Assembly: GCA_022605955.1 (NCBI GenBank)
Contig: JAKCOZ010000015.1
Location: forward strand, 3,663,287-3,727,286
Length of the DNA stretch: 64,000 nucleotides
Reading direction: 5' to 3'
Origin: Rallus limicola
Taxonomy: Eukaryota; Chordata; Aves; Gruiformes; Rallidae
This document shows, piece after piece, positions 34,345 to 45,348 of this stretch; the stretch's first letter is position 1; the number at the start of each line of letters is the position of its first letter. The notes beneath the pieces were generated by a model. That model searched no databases, was not told the DNA's origin, and saw nothing but the letters and a program-made list of their open reading frames with translations. The position numbers were made by a program, and so were the translations under genes.

Positions 34345-37157
34345 TCATCCACACCGTGGAGAAGAGAGCAGGCTCAGTGTGGGGCCAGCTCCACTAACAC
34401 CTGTCTGCATGACAGGGAGAAGCTGTGTCACTGCTGCACAATGCCTCCAGGTCAGTGCTCATCCCTGCCACTGAAGCAGTCCTCAGGAGAGGCAGCCAGA
34501 GAGAAGAACAGAAAGGAAGAGGGAGCAGAAAAGGGGGCTCAGCGCTTACACCACTTAGTTTTTCTCCATCTCATTCCAAGGGCTTTGGCTTCCTCAGTAG
34601 TTTTCAGCAAAGAAACAAGCCCCTCACCAGGCAGCCACAGGTAAAAGAGGAGGAAGAGATGGTGTGGCCAGGTAGCTGCTCACCTCAGGAGACACAGGAT
34701 CAGGCACAGTTTAGGTAACAAGCCATGCCAACGTCAGCCTGGCCATCCGACAAGAAAGGTTTAACACAGCCTCCAGGAGAGCTGCTCACTGAGGCAGAAC
34801 ACATAGGTCTGCTGCTGTGGGTCCACCAGCACAGGAGGAACCACTGGTAGGTTGGGATGGGGCTGCACCACCATGGGAAGTCTATCTCAACCAGAAAGTC
34901 TACCCTGGAGCAGGTTTTGCAACGTGAAGCAACCATCTACAGCTGGCAACACCATAAATCTGCCCTCTTTTGACTGAAGTCAACAACTTTTACTTGTGCC
35001 AAAACACTGGAAGAAGCAGGAATTTACTGCAGTGTAGCAAGAACTGTCAAACCCAAACACTTTCTTGTCCTGCAAAGTGATGAAGAGTCCACTGGAGCCG
35101 TGAAGAAAGCCACGAGCAGCAAAGAACAGAAGTCAGGGAGTTGGGTTTTTAGTGTAGTGTTCCTCATCCTAAAATGAAATCATTTAAGGAATGTCAGTTT
35201 ATTCAGCTAGCATTTTGGGTTCCACATATCACTGTGCCAGCCAGAGTTATATCAGGAACGATTTGTGCTCTCAATTATTTCTGGTAAGCCACAAGGGAGG
35301 TGAGGATGGAGAGACAAAGCAACACGCCGTAACCTCTGAGCGCTGGGGTTTGTTTTGAGGCATGTCTGGAGCAATCAGCCAGCCAAATTTTCCTGCACCA
35401 CAGGCACCCAGAGGGCTGAACTTCACCAGGCAGAGAACCAACTCAGTGAGGTGACAGTCCTCTCCATAGCCCCAAGCCCACACTGGTCAGATAGACGTAC
35501 AGCCCCACCGCAGCCCATCAGCTTGGACCTCAGAGAAATGAGGTGGCACCTCATGGCTGAAAGGTGAGCCCCTGGCTCAACACCCCCTTTGCCTCTAAGA
35601 GCTTCTTACCCACTGTAACTGTTGCAGAGAAGGATGCTCTCCATAAGCAGAGCAGCATCTGAGTGGCACGAGCTTGGGTAACCTGCCAGGGGAAGCACAT
35701 GAAACGACCACCTGTCCACCCCACAGGACAGGGGCATCTCACATGTAGTGTCCCAATTCCAGGAAATGGCTGAGGAGTTAAAATAAAAGCAATTCTTGGG
35801 CAGGCAGCAGTCCAGCAAGATAAAATATTCAGTACTTATGTTCCTGGATACCATATTTCTGACAATAAATTTCATGCCTCATATGCTACAACAGTTATAT
35901 GATTTCAGTCAATAACCAAAGAACAGGTCCACATCCTTTCACAACAACCCAAGGGAAAAAAAAAAATGTATCCCTAAGTAAACCTGACAAACCTCAGAGG
36001 AAGGTATTTTTATTATTATTTACTGGTCTGCCACTATCAGTCAGGTCTGAACTGGAAAGGGAAGATGTGTTTCCTCACACAGCACTGCCCCCAGTGCTGA
36101 CAGGCTTCATGGAACCCATGAGAGCTGGAGTGGGTGGGATTCACCTCCCTGAAAGTGCTGCTCAGGATGAAGCTCTCTGTACTCTTTGGCATCAGTGAAG
36201 CTACACTAGTTTACACTAGCAAGTGATGTGGTCTTTAAGTGTCACTCCCTTGATACTGCACTTAGGAATCAAAGCTGAACTCCACATCCCAGGTTTCCCT
36301 CTGGAGATCCACAGACAGCTCCTTCAGGTCCTTTCTAGGGTTTTAACAGCAGCAACTGGGAATTTTCAGCACCTTGTTTCTTGGCTTCAGGTAGTTTATG
36401 CATTCACCAGATACAAGAATCATGCACAGCTCCTCCCCTTCACAAGAAGGTTCCAAAACAGATTTCAAAAAACCAGCCCCTTCAGTCCCCTTGTAGTCAG
36501 TTTGACTGGTTTTAATCCATTAAAGTGATGCACTGTGTTCTAGGAGAAGAATTAAACAGAAGAAGTAGGAAGCTCTCTTACCTGTAATTGACTGACTGGC
36601 CAATAGGAGTCAAGTGCTGGCAAATTGGAGGTGTAATTTCTATTTAATTATGGCATTAAAAAAATTACATGACATACCTATTTAACATGCAAAGGAGCAA
36701 AATCAAAGCTAATAAGAATAAATTGTAAGAGAGGACATGTACAAAATGTAGTAGCAGTGTCTCTCTCTCTCTCTCTTTTGAGGCGTGCTCTGCTCAAGAG
36801 CATGCTGGCCATTGTGCTGAGGTATTGCCTGGAAAGCTTGGATCCCCAGCTCTACGCCCCTGCTGACATGCAAAGCTGAGGTGCACAAATACATGGATCC
36901 AATAAAAACCATCTGTGGGATATACACTTTTTATGCCACACACAAAGGTTGTCTCAGTGAGCTGAAGTGCAGTGGAAATGACTGGGAGCAAAGCACAGGT
37001 ACCCCCTCCTAGAGCTCCAACACGATAATGAAGGGATCAACCACTAGAAGTTTGCAAGCCTTCTGTTAACCTCATTTGAAAAAGCACTGGAAGGAGAATA
37101 GTCAGAGGTCTGTGCATGGATAATGGGTTACAACCAAGAGTAAAGCATGAACAATTC
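34345..37157. other. Intron 2 unique sequence
   Basis: No gene is recognised. Contents are a (TC)n run at about 36761-36776 and an AT-rich block near 36590-36730 with TATTTAATTATGGCATTAAA. Confidence 0.55.
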
Positions 37158-37203
37158 TGTGGAAGACAGGTGTAAGACCCTGTGGAAGACTGGTGTAAGA
37201 CCC
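37158..37203. repeat. 23-bp tandem duplication
   Basis: Two units of TGTGGAAGACWGGTGTAAGA plus CCC (W = A or T) lie at 37158-37180 and 37181-37203, with one mismatch. Confidence 0.93.
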
Positions 37204-37315
37204 GTTGGGATGGGAGAACATGCCACCATCATAAGGAAACAAGTACACCCCATGCTTTTCCCTGGGACAACCAATGCACTGTGCCAGAGAAGCTCATTTT
37301 TCTTTAGGGCTAAAC

Positions 37316-37556
37316 CCTAATCTCAAACTATAGCCACAACCCTAATCTCAAACTATAGCCACAACCCTAATCTCAAACTATAGCCACAACCCTAATCTCA
37401 AACTATAGCCACAACCCTAATCTCAAACTATAGCCACAACCCTAATCTCAAACTATAGCCACAACCCTAATCTCAAACTATAGCCACAACCCTAATCTCA
37501 AACTATAGCCACAACCCTAATCTCAAACTATAGCCACAACCCTAATCTCAAACTAT
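37316..37556. repeat. 25-bp perfect minisatellite, 9.6 units
   Basis: The 25-bp unit CCTAATCTCA-AACTATAGCC-ACAAC is repeated nine times without a single mismatch, and a tenth partial copy ends at 37556. Each junction recreates CCCTAA, the telomeric hexamer, but the rest of the unit is not telomeric. It lies about 720 bp from exon 2 inside intron 2. Perfect identity implies recent expansion or ongoing homogenisation, and the copy number is probably polymorphic. Confidence 0.98.
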
Positions 37557-38271
37557 TTCAAAATGTCTGGGCAGCAAAACAGTGTTGGGAAGGGGAAACA
37601 GGGAGGGTCTTAAAGACCCTTTGATCCACAAGCCTAACAAACCACAACAAAGCCATTCTGTAACTGCCTTATCCCAACTCAGAGCTCTGCTGCCAGGAAA
37701 AGAAGAGGTCTGGCTTCTGCAGCCTGCCATGCCCGGGCCCTGGAGCTACATCACAGAGCAGGAGGCAGAAGCCAGCATCAGACACAGGGTTTTGTGGCAC
37801 TCAAACAGAAGCCAAACAAGAATCAGTTTTACCTGCAATGTATATTTAAAACCCCAGAGCTTCCACTGGCTAGTCAAGCTCTCTCTTGACTACTTCCCGC
37901 TTTGTCAACAGATGTTTAAAATTGAAACACAAATTAAAACTCCCTTCAGTCCCTGGAGGAAAGGTTAAGGTGGTTTTAAGATGCATTTAGCATGTCATAG
38001 AAGAAAAAAAAAACCAACCCACCACAACCCACAGGTACATGCTCTGATTGTAGTGACATGCAGCCCGAGAGACAGACAGATACAAGACACACTCACTCCC
38101 ACACGCCTGACAAACGCATCCAACTGACCATCAACCAGAAGCACAGGCAGCCACCCCACCCCTGCGTGGAGGGAGCAGGGAGGTGACTCGGTGCAAGTCT
38201 GCACACCAGTGACCTCCACGGACCAGAACGTTCATTGCCACGAGGAAGGCAGCACGGGTACAAGACGGACA
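37557..38271. other. Intron 2 sequence next to exon 2, no gene
   Basis: Unique intronic DNA between the 25-bp minisatellite and the exon 2 donor. I see nothing beyond short A-rich runs such as 38004-38014. Confidence 0.6.
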
Positions 38272-38277
38272 GCTTAC
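38272..38277 (-). other. CACNA2D2: Splice donor of CACNA2D2 exon 2
   Basis: The minus strand reads AGAGGG/GTAAGC. The +1 to +5 positions GTAAG fit the donor consensus well. Exon 2 ends on a complete codon (phase 0). Confidence 0.9.
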
Positions 38278-38359
38278 CCCTCTGAGCTGCTGGACTCCAC
38301 CAAATATCCTCATCACTCCATCAATCTCCTGCTCCAGCCTCCTGGCCCAGTACTGCATA
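38278..38359 (-). CDS. CACNA2D2: CACNA2D2 exon 2: start of mature alpha2delta-2
   Basis: This 82-nt coding exon supplies one base of the split codon from exon 1, then 27 codons: [15 protein letters not shown] followed by [12 protein letters not shown]. As I recall it, mammalian alpha2delta-2 reads [27 protein letters not shown] here, so identity is clear. The protein is the extracellular, GPI-anchored auxiliary subunit of Cav1/Cav2 channels and raises their surface expression and current. This piece is the N-terminal helix region of the alpha2 chain, before the VWA domain. The acceptor CTTTTGCAG/T (38361-38360) and donor GGG/GTAAGC are both good. The T at 38359 joins AC from exon 1 to give threonine, restoring HTMQ. 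The last codon is GGG (Gly) where mammals have Glu. The next exon is outside the window. Confidence 0.96.
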
Positions 38360-38420
38360 CTGCAAAAGACAGAGAGAAAGAGAGAAAGAAAGGGAGAGAA
38401 AGAAAGAGAGAAAGAGTCAG
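38360..38420 (-). other. CACNA2D2: Exon 2 acceptor: long AG-free pyrimidine tract and branch-point candidate
   Basis: On the minus strand a 46-nt uninterrupted pyrimidine run (38416-38371) is followed by GTCTTTTGCAG at the acceptor. It derives from a (GAAA/GAGA)n-type simple repeat on the plus strand. CTGAC at 38420-38416 offers a branch-point adenine at 38417. No AG occurs between it and the acceptor, so the AG exclusion zone is complete. Confidence 0.8.
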
Positions 38421-39120
38421 AGCCCTGGCACTTAGGAGATCAGCAAGGGGATTGAAGGGACAGGGAGGAATCGGTGCCCTCAGCAAAGTTACCCGGCAGC
38501 ACCGGGTGCAGCACGGTGCCAAGAACACCGGGCTCAGAGTGTTACAGCTGGGGCAGGCTGTAAACTTCAAGACTTCAAAACTTACACACAGAGAGAAAAG
38601 TGGGGAAGGTACAAAACTGCAAGGCATGCTTGTTGGCATCCTACCATCCCACCCCCTCCCCCTTTTCCCTCTCTAAACAGTTGCAGTAGATTATTATTTA
38701 AGCCCAGAGTGATTAACAAGGTTGAAGAGCTGTGGCATACAGAAACCAGCTTACTGCTTCAGCAGGGCTCAGGGGCAGAAAGCACACACAGAGCCACAGC
38801 AGGACCCACGGTGGCAGCCCCACTGTGGCAGCACAACACAAGAGACCTGGGCAGAGCCTGGAGCCAGGTACGGGGCATGCATTGGCCAAAGGCTCAACTG
38901 CTTCGCACCCTCAGCTTAGCCCAGCTGGAGCTGGGCCCTGATTCTGTCCACTTCAGGCAGAGCTGCCTTCTGGGGGAGCAGGAAGGACCAGGAGCTGCCA
39001 CGTGCTGTCTCCTTCATCCTGGGCCCTGTACAGCAAGGCTGCCAGCCCTTCCAACACACACAACACCCTCCCAATACATTCAGCCACACAGATTCTGCTT
39101 ACAGCAATACCACCAAGTTA

Positions 39121-39145
39121 AAACAACAACAACAACAACAACAAA
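39121..39145. repeat. (AAC)n microsatellite
   Basis: Seven or so perfect AAC triplets followed by an A-run. Confidence 0.93.
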
Positions 39146-39668
39146 AAATCCTCTTCTAAATCCCCAGAACTTGATAACTCTCCTTTTAATGAGATTTCCT
39201 GACTCCAGTTGCTGGCCACACAAATGTCAAATCTCCCATCTGACCTGGAAAAGCAATGCCTCTGTGCCACTTGGCACTGCCATCAGTGCTTTCCCCACAG
39301 CACCACTCAGCCCTCAACACTACAGCAGGTGGGATGGAGCACAAGGAGTAGGAGGAGTAGAAGGTAAGGCCAGCATCATGGCACAGCGATGGTGGGTGGG
39401 GACAGACCACCTTGGGGGTACTGCACTTGGTTAAGGCTCATGGAGTGATTTAAATCCTGACCCTCCCCAGAGAGCCCACAGACACTCCCCCACCACCCAC
39501 AAAGCCCTGGAAGAGGCTCTCCTGGCATTCACAAAGCAAAGAAACCCAGCTAAGAGGCAATGTCATGGAGGGCTCTGAATTCTATGGCGTGGCCCAAACC
39601 CAGTGAGAGCTGGGCAGGACAATGCCCGAGATGACAGGCAAAGCAGAGCTGAAGCATCACTTGGGAGG

Positions 39669-39758
39669 GATCACAGAATCACAGGGTTGGAAGGGACCTT
39701 GAGAGATCATTGGGTCCAACCCCCTGCCAAAGCAGCTCCCAGCTCATATTGCACAGGA
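39669..39758 (-). mobile_element. CR1 LINE 3' tip (~90 bp)
   Basis: The plus strand reads ATCACAGAATCACAGGGTTG, then GGGTCCAACCCCCTGCCAAA and GCTCATATTGCACAGGA. It is the reversed last ~90 bp of a CR1 copy related to subfamily A, heavily 5' truncated. Confidence 0.9.
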
Positions 39759-40065
39759 TGGGGAGATGAAAGGAGACAGAGGGAGGGACTGGCAGACAGA
39801 CACACGTTACTCACAGAAGCAAAATTCATGCCAGTTAATGACATACAAGGCTGTGGATGAAAACAAGATTTAATTGCACATGCCAAGTCTTTTCCAGCAT
39901 AACTCAGGCTGTCTCCCATATTCCTGCAGAGATAATCCTTCCCCTTCTCCTGCAGATGCCTGGCTGGGAAGGTGATAGGCAAAGGCACCTTTCTGCCAAG
40001 GGAGGGAAGGCAAAGCCTTCACCTGGGTGCAGTGTGAAGGGGACATTCTGGGAAGTGCCCCCCTC

Positions 40066-40157
40066 AAAAGGAAAAGACCAAGCACCAAAAAACAGCCTGC
40101 TCCCCACCCCAGGTCTGGAGGAGCAGGCTGGGTTTTGGTGCTTGGTCTTTTCCTTTT
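40066..40157 (-). other. Long near-perfect hairpin in intron 1
   Basis: Arms 40066-40103 and 40120-40157 are reverse complements over 38 bp with two adjacent mismatches, separated by a 16-nt loop. The left arm starts AAAAGGAAAAGACCAAGCAC and ends CAGCCTGCTCC. In intron RNA of either strand it would fold to a ~92-nt stem-loop of pre-microRNA size. Homology stops at the arm ends, so it looks like a recent small inverted duplication. Its near-perfect pairing is less typical of an old conserved microRNA. Confidence 0.93.
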
Positions 40158-43100
40158 CCAGTCAAACATTTTATTTGCCCTTCAAAGGTTTACTTGGGTT
40201 GGCCAAATCACCAGTACATCTTCTGAAGTATTTCCACTTAAAAAATACTTATTTCTGCACAAGTTATTTAAATCTAAAAGAAAAAAAAAATTTAAAATGA
40301 AGTTTAATTAAATTGAAAATTTAAAAAAAGAGCCATGAAACATCAAAATTGACTTTTTTTCCCCCCCTCTCCCAGTTTGTCCAGTGAACTGAAAAAAAAT
40401 CAATTCAATTATATGTTCATCCTCAGCCTCTGGTCCCAGAAACTCTGCTGAGGACTTACAGAGCTGACACCTTTCCTCAGCTTCCATCCCTGTGTAACAT
40501 CCTGGATTCCAGTGACACCTGCCTGTGTCAGCTCCCTCCAGGAACACTGACACCCCCCCAGCCAGGCAGCGCTGCCATCCATCCCCAGCAGAATCCATCA
40601 ACATTAACAACTGCTCCTATCCACATAAGCATCACGTAGGGCCAAGCCTTCTGAGAGGATTAGTGATACAGGGAGACAGAGGCATCAGTATCACTCAGTT
40701 GGTACATGCAGAAGAGACACTGAGTGCTCAGTTGGGCTGGGATTTAAAATTAATTTAAATTTAGTCAGCAGATTTGTTTTAAAATAAGAAAAGGGAAAAA
40801 AAAGAGAAAAAAAATTGGTTTAAACTTATTCCACCCCCTGTCTCCACCCCACAAAGTACTCCAGCTTGAGGGAAAAGCCATTGGAGTTTTCATTCATGAG
40901 CAAGACTGCAATTCCCTTTCATCATGCAGCCTTGTGATACCCAGCTCTCAACCTCACAGAGCAGCGGCTTCCCAAAGAGCCCAGCTACACCTTGTAGTAC
41001 AAGCTGGAGTTACCACTACTGAACAAAAACTAGTGCAACACCCTACCAAAAGCATGGGGGAAGGATTCTGGCATCGCTCACACCAGGCTTCTAGATAAAT
41101 AAAGTAAGAAATAGCAGAAGCTGCTTCTTTTTCTGGTGTAGTACAGCTGTATGAGGGCTTTTACCTCTGGTAGTAAGAGCTCTTTTTTCTACCCCTTACA
41201 AAGAAGGGGTTGGCCAGCCCTTTGGGTACCTGACTCTCTACCATGTAACTCCAGCCCTGCTAATGTCCATGACCAGATGTCTTCAGAGTGGACCACATCC
41301 TAGAATTTGGAGGTTTCACCTCACTTGCTGGGTTGAAAGCTGCCATTTAACAAAATAAAAGACATAAAGCCCATTATTATTCTGTCTCCATTGACCTTCT
41401 GTCTCTTGCTTCTCTCCTGCAGCCGCTGCACTTCAGAGTTTATGTAAGACAGCCACAGCAAGGATGAAGAGGGCAGAGAAACTGATGATAGCCCATTATG
41501 AACATGGAGATTTCTCTCTGAAGCGTGTCTCCTATGAAAGCTGTAAACAGTAAGACATGACAGTCATTGCATTCCTGGGCCATTACTGCACACCTCAGGT
41601 GGCCTTCCAGGGCTTGAGGAGTGATAACTCCTGGAAACACACAGCCTGGAGTGCCCCACTGCTCTCCTGAAATGGCATTTCCAGGTAAAGCACTAAGGGA
41701 AGAGCTGATGTGCAGACTGCAAAGCCACTGGTGTGGATGGAGCGCTGCTCACAGGGGCCCCTCAATGAGCCACACGCAGCTCCCCCCCTTAAACAGAGTA
41801 CCACTTCGGTGTCCTCTGCAGCCAGCTGACGTGGGCAAGGAGGAAACAAGGAGGAAACCTTGGTGCTCAAGTACTTGGAGTTGCCCTTGGTGACTCTGTG
41901 CCCGCAGGAGCCACACGCAAGGCAGCCCTGCATGTCCCATCCCCTCCCAAACACTGGGCACCCCAGTGACCTACCACCATCTCAGCTGGCTCTGCCTTTG
42001 CTGGGCAGCTTCCACAAGGCTCTTCTGACCCAACTGCTCCATGTGGCTGGATGCACAAGCACAACCACACACGTTCAGGGTCTACCTTCAGAAAAATAAG
42101 TCTCTTGCACTGAAAAAAACATGGCTTGGTTTCCTTCCCCTGTATATTTCTCAGCCTCCTGCACAGCATTTAACAAGGGACATAAAGGAGTTGTGGGAAC
42201 ACACCACCATTTATCACTGCCTCTCCAAACAAAACTACAAAAATGTTAATTGATTTCATCATTTGCATATTTGATTTTCCTTAAAGATGAGATAAAGTAG
42301 GCTTAAAAAAAAAAACACCAAAAACCCAAAACACCACAAGCAGCAGAGCTTCAAAAATATTTACTGTGACAAGCAGCACCTGAGACACATCCTGCTGTTG
42401 CAGTCAGGGTCAGGAAGCAAAGTGTCCCACTCATGCTCAGTGGGCACACGTGCCTCCTTGCCACCAGCCACAGCCCCCCTCACTTAGGGCTAAGGCTAGT
42501 TCTATGCATGGGCATGTGGGCTTGTAAGGCCACACCACTGCTCCTGCCACACGGCTTCAGAAGGAAAGGAGAACAGTCTGGAAGGTTCAGGAGACAGGTT
42601 GTCCTTGGCTTGTGCCCTCCCACACTTGTGCAGCCTGGAAGCTGCAGGTATCTGCAGAGAAGCCAGCGGTGCAAGGCATGCAGCCCAGGGTCACCGCATC
42701 CCTTGGCGGCTCAGGGCATGCAGCCCCTTCACCAGCTGCAATCTCACCTCTTCACATCTGACCTAGGGGTGGGCAAGGCACTGACAACGATTGTTGATGA
42801 GCACAAGCTCCTGGCAAGTGTCCTCTCACAAAAGGGAAAGGAGAAAGTTCAGTTTTCTGCTTGAGGAGACTTACTCTTTTTTTAAAACAGCCCTGAGAGA
42901 GTGCTTGCTTGGCTGCCAGCACAAGAGGATGCTACCCCGCCAAAAATAAGAGACACTGTCCTTTCCTGGCCCAAATAATTAAGAGAAAGTTTCACACCAA
43001 CATGAAAGGACAAGAGGAAGAACTACTTGCTAAGTAGATATACTGCCCCAAAGCTTCCTGGGCTCCACACAGACCGCGTTCCATGCAAGTGTCAACGCTT

Positions 43101-44220
43101 CACGCGGGGTGTTCAGCCAAGAACGCTTCACTCTGATTCATATGCTCTGGTTCAGTGCCCAAATATTGCTGTTTAATAAGGTTATTAATTACTGTGTTGT
43201 CTAATTTTTTGCTGTGCGGGAATTTCTTCTAATTGGCTTATTCCTTCAAGATGCTTAATCCTTTAACTGCAGCAGCGAGCGTGTCGGCGCACGAGCACGT
43301 GTGTGTGCACACGCTCAGGCCCCCTCGGGCTGCTCCCTTCCTTACACACCTGGGCTGTAAAACCCAGTGTTCTCCCATCAAAGACAAAGAAGCTGCCTTT
43401 TGCTTTCCCCCCCCTGCAAACACAGCTTCTAAGGAGCACCCTTTCCCTTCAAAAATAACCAACTTACCTCCTGGTTGTGCTTCCAGACATCACCACCTGT
43501 CCCACACTGCCACTTTAGGGGTCCTCTGCAGCAATTTAAGGTGTGTGCACAAGTGTCTATATATAAAGGGGGGGGGGGGGTGTGGGGAAAAGTTGCCTGC
43601 TGGACTAGCCTTTTCCTAATATTTTTCCAGACATTATTCACCTCTACCATCTGGTCTCTCCAATAAGAAGAACGAGTCTTTGATGTTATAATAGAAAGGA
43701 AGAGAGGGACAAATGAACATTAAAACTGCATCCCAAGGAAGATCTTTAAGAAACACAAAGGGGAATGATAGTGGGATAGCAGGTTCTCCCTTCCCCTCTA
43801 TCACCAGATTACTTTGTTCTCCTCACTTCCAACATTAACTTGCTGGTTCTCTGTACTGCCTTTTGTCTGCTTCATCTTTACAATTTATTATTTTGTGGCA
43901 GGGCATATTTTAAGGAAGAAAAAAGGAAAAAAAAAAAAAAAAAAAAAGCAAGTACCAAACCCCCTCAGATCCATCCCAATCCCAGCCTGATACCCCAACA
44001 AGTAGTATAATAGAATAAACAGGATAATTGGGGAGTTCTCAACCTGCAGGATGGATAAAGCAGGGAAAAAAGTGAGGGGAAAGGAGTTTGATAATTATAC
44101 AGAAAATTGGTGTTTTGTTAACAGTCCTTGGGCACCAATATTCTTGTGGGAAAACCAATGGTAGCCACCAACTTGCTACCACTGACATCTACAGTAATAG
44201 GAAAACTGTTCCTTAAATAC
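40158..44220. other. Intron 1 unique sequence
   Basis: No gene is recognised. Contents are A-rich runs at 40278-40330, a G-run at 43569-43580, a 19-nt-plus A-run at about 43929-43947, and an AT-rich candidate element at 43120-43275. Confidence 0.55.
43120..43275. promoter_or_regulatory. Candidate conserved non-coding element
   Basis: An AT-rich unique block with clustered homeodomain-type cores (TTTAATAAGGTTATTAATTA, TCTAATTGGC, CTTAATCC). It is flanked by GC-richer sequence containing ACACACGTGCTCGTG-type motifs on the minus strand. It resembles developmental enhancers by composition; no conservation test was possible. Confidence 0.25.
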
Positions 44221-44293
44221 ATGCCTGTGGCAGGGGGGTTGGAACTCGATGATCCTTGGGGTCCCTTCCAATCCATGCCTTTCTATGATTCTA
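44221..44293 (+). mobile_element. CR1 LINE 3' tip (73 bp), subfamily B-like
   Basis: ATGCCTGTGGCAGGGGGGTT, GATCCTTGGGGTCCCTTCCA and TTTCTATGATTCT form the last ~73 bp of a CR1 copy. Only the extreme 3' tip was inserted or retained. Confidence 0.9.
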
Positions 44294-44639
44294 AATAAGA
44301 TTTCTGTGTTGGAGAGCAGAAGCATCACCTGTTTAAGGTTTAATTCCACCTAGAAATAGAAGAGGCCATTGGCATTCAGTCAGACACAGAGCATGGCCAG
44401 GGCTTTGGGAAGTCCTCTTCTATCATTAGTCACCTGAACAGCCAAACCCTTGGCACGAAACATTGCCTGACCCAACTCCTCCTCAGAGGGTGAACCCAGG
44501 ATCCCCACAGTACCTGTTCACACTTCCATTTTACACCATGCATAGGAAAGTTCCCTCCTCAATCACCCTAAACCTCCCTTCCCTCTGATCCCACCAACAG
44601 CAGACATGGAAAGATAATTGCTCCTCAGAACTGGAGGAT

Positions 44640-44822
44640 CATGACCCTATTGCATCCCCTGCCCTTCAAGTCTTTATTTTTTCTACTCCAAATCCAGTTC
44701 TTCCCAGTTTTGCCCTTTTGCAGAGTTTTCTAAACATTTCATCCTTTTTGTTGCCCAGCTCTGGATTCTTTGTGATTTAGGGTAATTTCTCAAGACCTCT
44801 TCTGCCACACTGCTACCCAGAT
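44640..44822 (-). mobile_element. Ancient CR1/L3-like remnant, left half
   Basis: The plus strand has CCAGTTCTTCCCAGTTTTGC and TTTTCTAAACATTTCATCCT followed by TTTTTGTTGCCCAGCTCTGG. This resembles the reverse complement of old amniote CR1/L3 3' regions. It is cut by the young CR1 at 44825 and appears to resume at 45349. The start is approximate. Confidence 0.5.
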
Positions 44823-44824
44823 AG

Positions 44825-45348
44825 ATCCCAGAATCCCAGGGGTTGGAAGGGCCCTGGAGAGCTCCTGGGGTCCAACCCCCTGCCAAAGCAGCTCCCAGCT
44901 CATAGTGCACAGGGCGGCGTCCAGACGGGGCTGGAATCTCTCCAGAGATGGAGACTCCACACCCCCCTGGGCAGCCTGGCCCAGGGCTCCCTCACCCTCA
45001 CTGGGGAAAAGTTCTGCCCCATGCTGGTGGGGAACTTCCTATGCTCCAAGTTGAGGTCATCGCCCCTTGTCCTGTCCCCACAGACACTGAAAAGGGGCTG
45101 CCCATTTCCCCCTGCATCCCATCCTTCAGAGAGTGATCAACATTCATCAGGTCCCCCCTTAGTCTTCTCTTCTCCAGGCTGAACAGCCCCAGCTCCCTCA
45201 GCCTTTCCTCACAGGGGAGATGCTCCAGGCCCTTCAGCATCTTTGTGTCCCTCCTCTGGACTCTCTCCAGGAGATCCCTGTCCTTTTTTATCCCAGGGAG
45301 CCCAGCACTGGACACAACACTCCAGGTGGGGCCTGAGCAGGGCAGAGT
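44825..45348 (-). mobile_element. CR1 LINE 3' end, young subfamily A, nested in an older element
   Basis: The plus strand starts ATCCCAGAATCCCAGGGGTT and follows subfamily A to GGCCTGAGCAGGGCAGAG. One change alters the shared TTCTTCCCCATG to TTCTGCCCCATG. Both flanks look like parts of one ancient CR1/L3-type copy, so this insertion is the younger of the two. Confidence 0.93.

Larger units (their letters stand above)
1..38277 (-). other. CACNA2D2: CACNA2D2 intron 2 (partial, continues beyond position 1)
   Basis: The stretch follows the exon 2 donor (GTAAGC, minus strand 38277-38272). I searched by eye on the minus strand for the next conserved alpha2delta-2 segment (IYKDNRNLF...EPQKLVEKVAGDIESLL in mammals) and did not find it, so the whole stretch is read as intron 2. 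It holds CR1 LINE fragments, an ERVL-like LTR, minisatellites and unique DNA listed separately. A diverged or very short exon missed by eye remains possible. Confidence 0.75.
38421..40065. other. Intron 1 sequence, no gene seen
   Basis: Mostly unique DNA with an (AAC)n microsatellite near 39121-39145 and one short CR1 piece at 39669. The 241-codon plus-strand frame at 38709-39434 runs through the AAC repeat as a threonine tract and has no recognisable domain. Confidence 0.55.

Noticed and set aside
37316..37556. CRISPR-like regular repeats
   Set aside because: Repeat units are directly adjacent with no spacers, in a vertebrate intron; it is a minisatellite.
37316..37556. Interstitial telomere
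   Set aside because: CCCTAA occurs only once per 25-bp unit; the remaining 19 bases are not telomeric.
38709..39434. 241-codon plus-strand frame
   Set aside because: It includes the AAC microsatellite as a threonine run and has no recognisable family.
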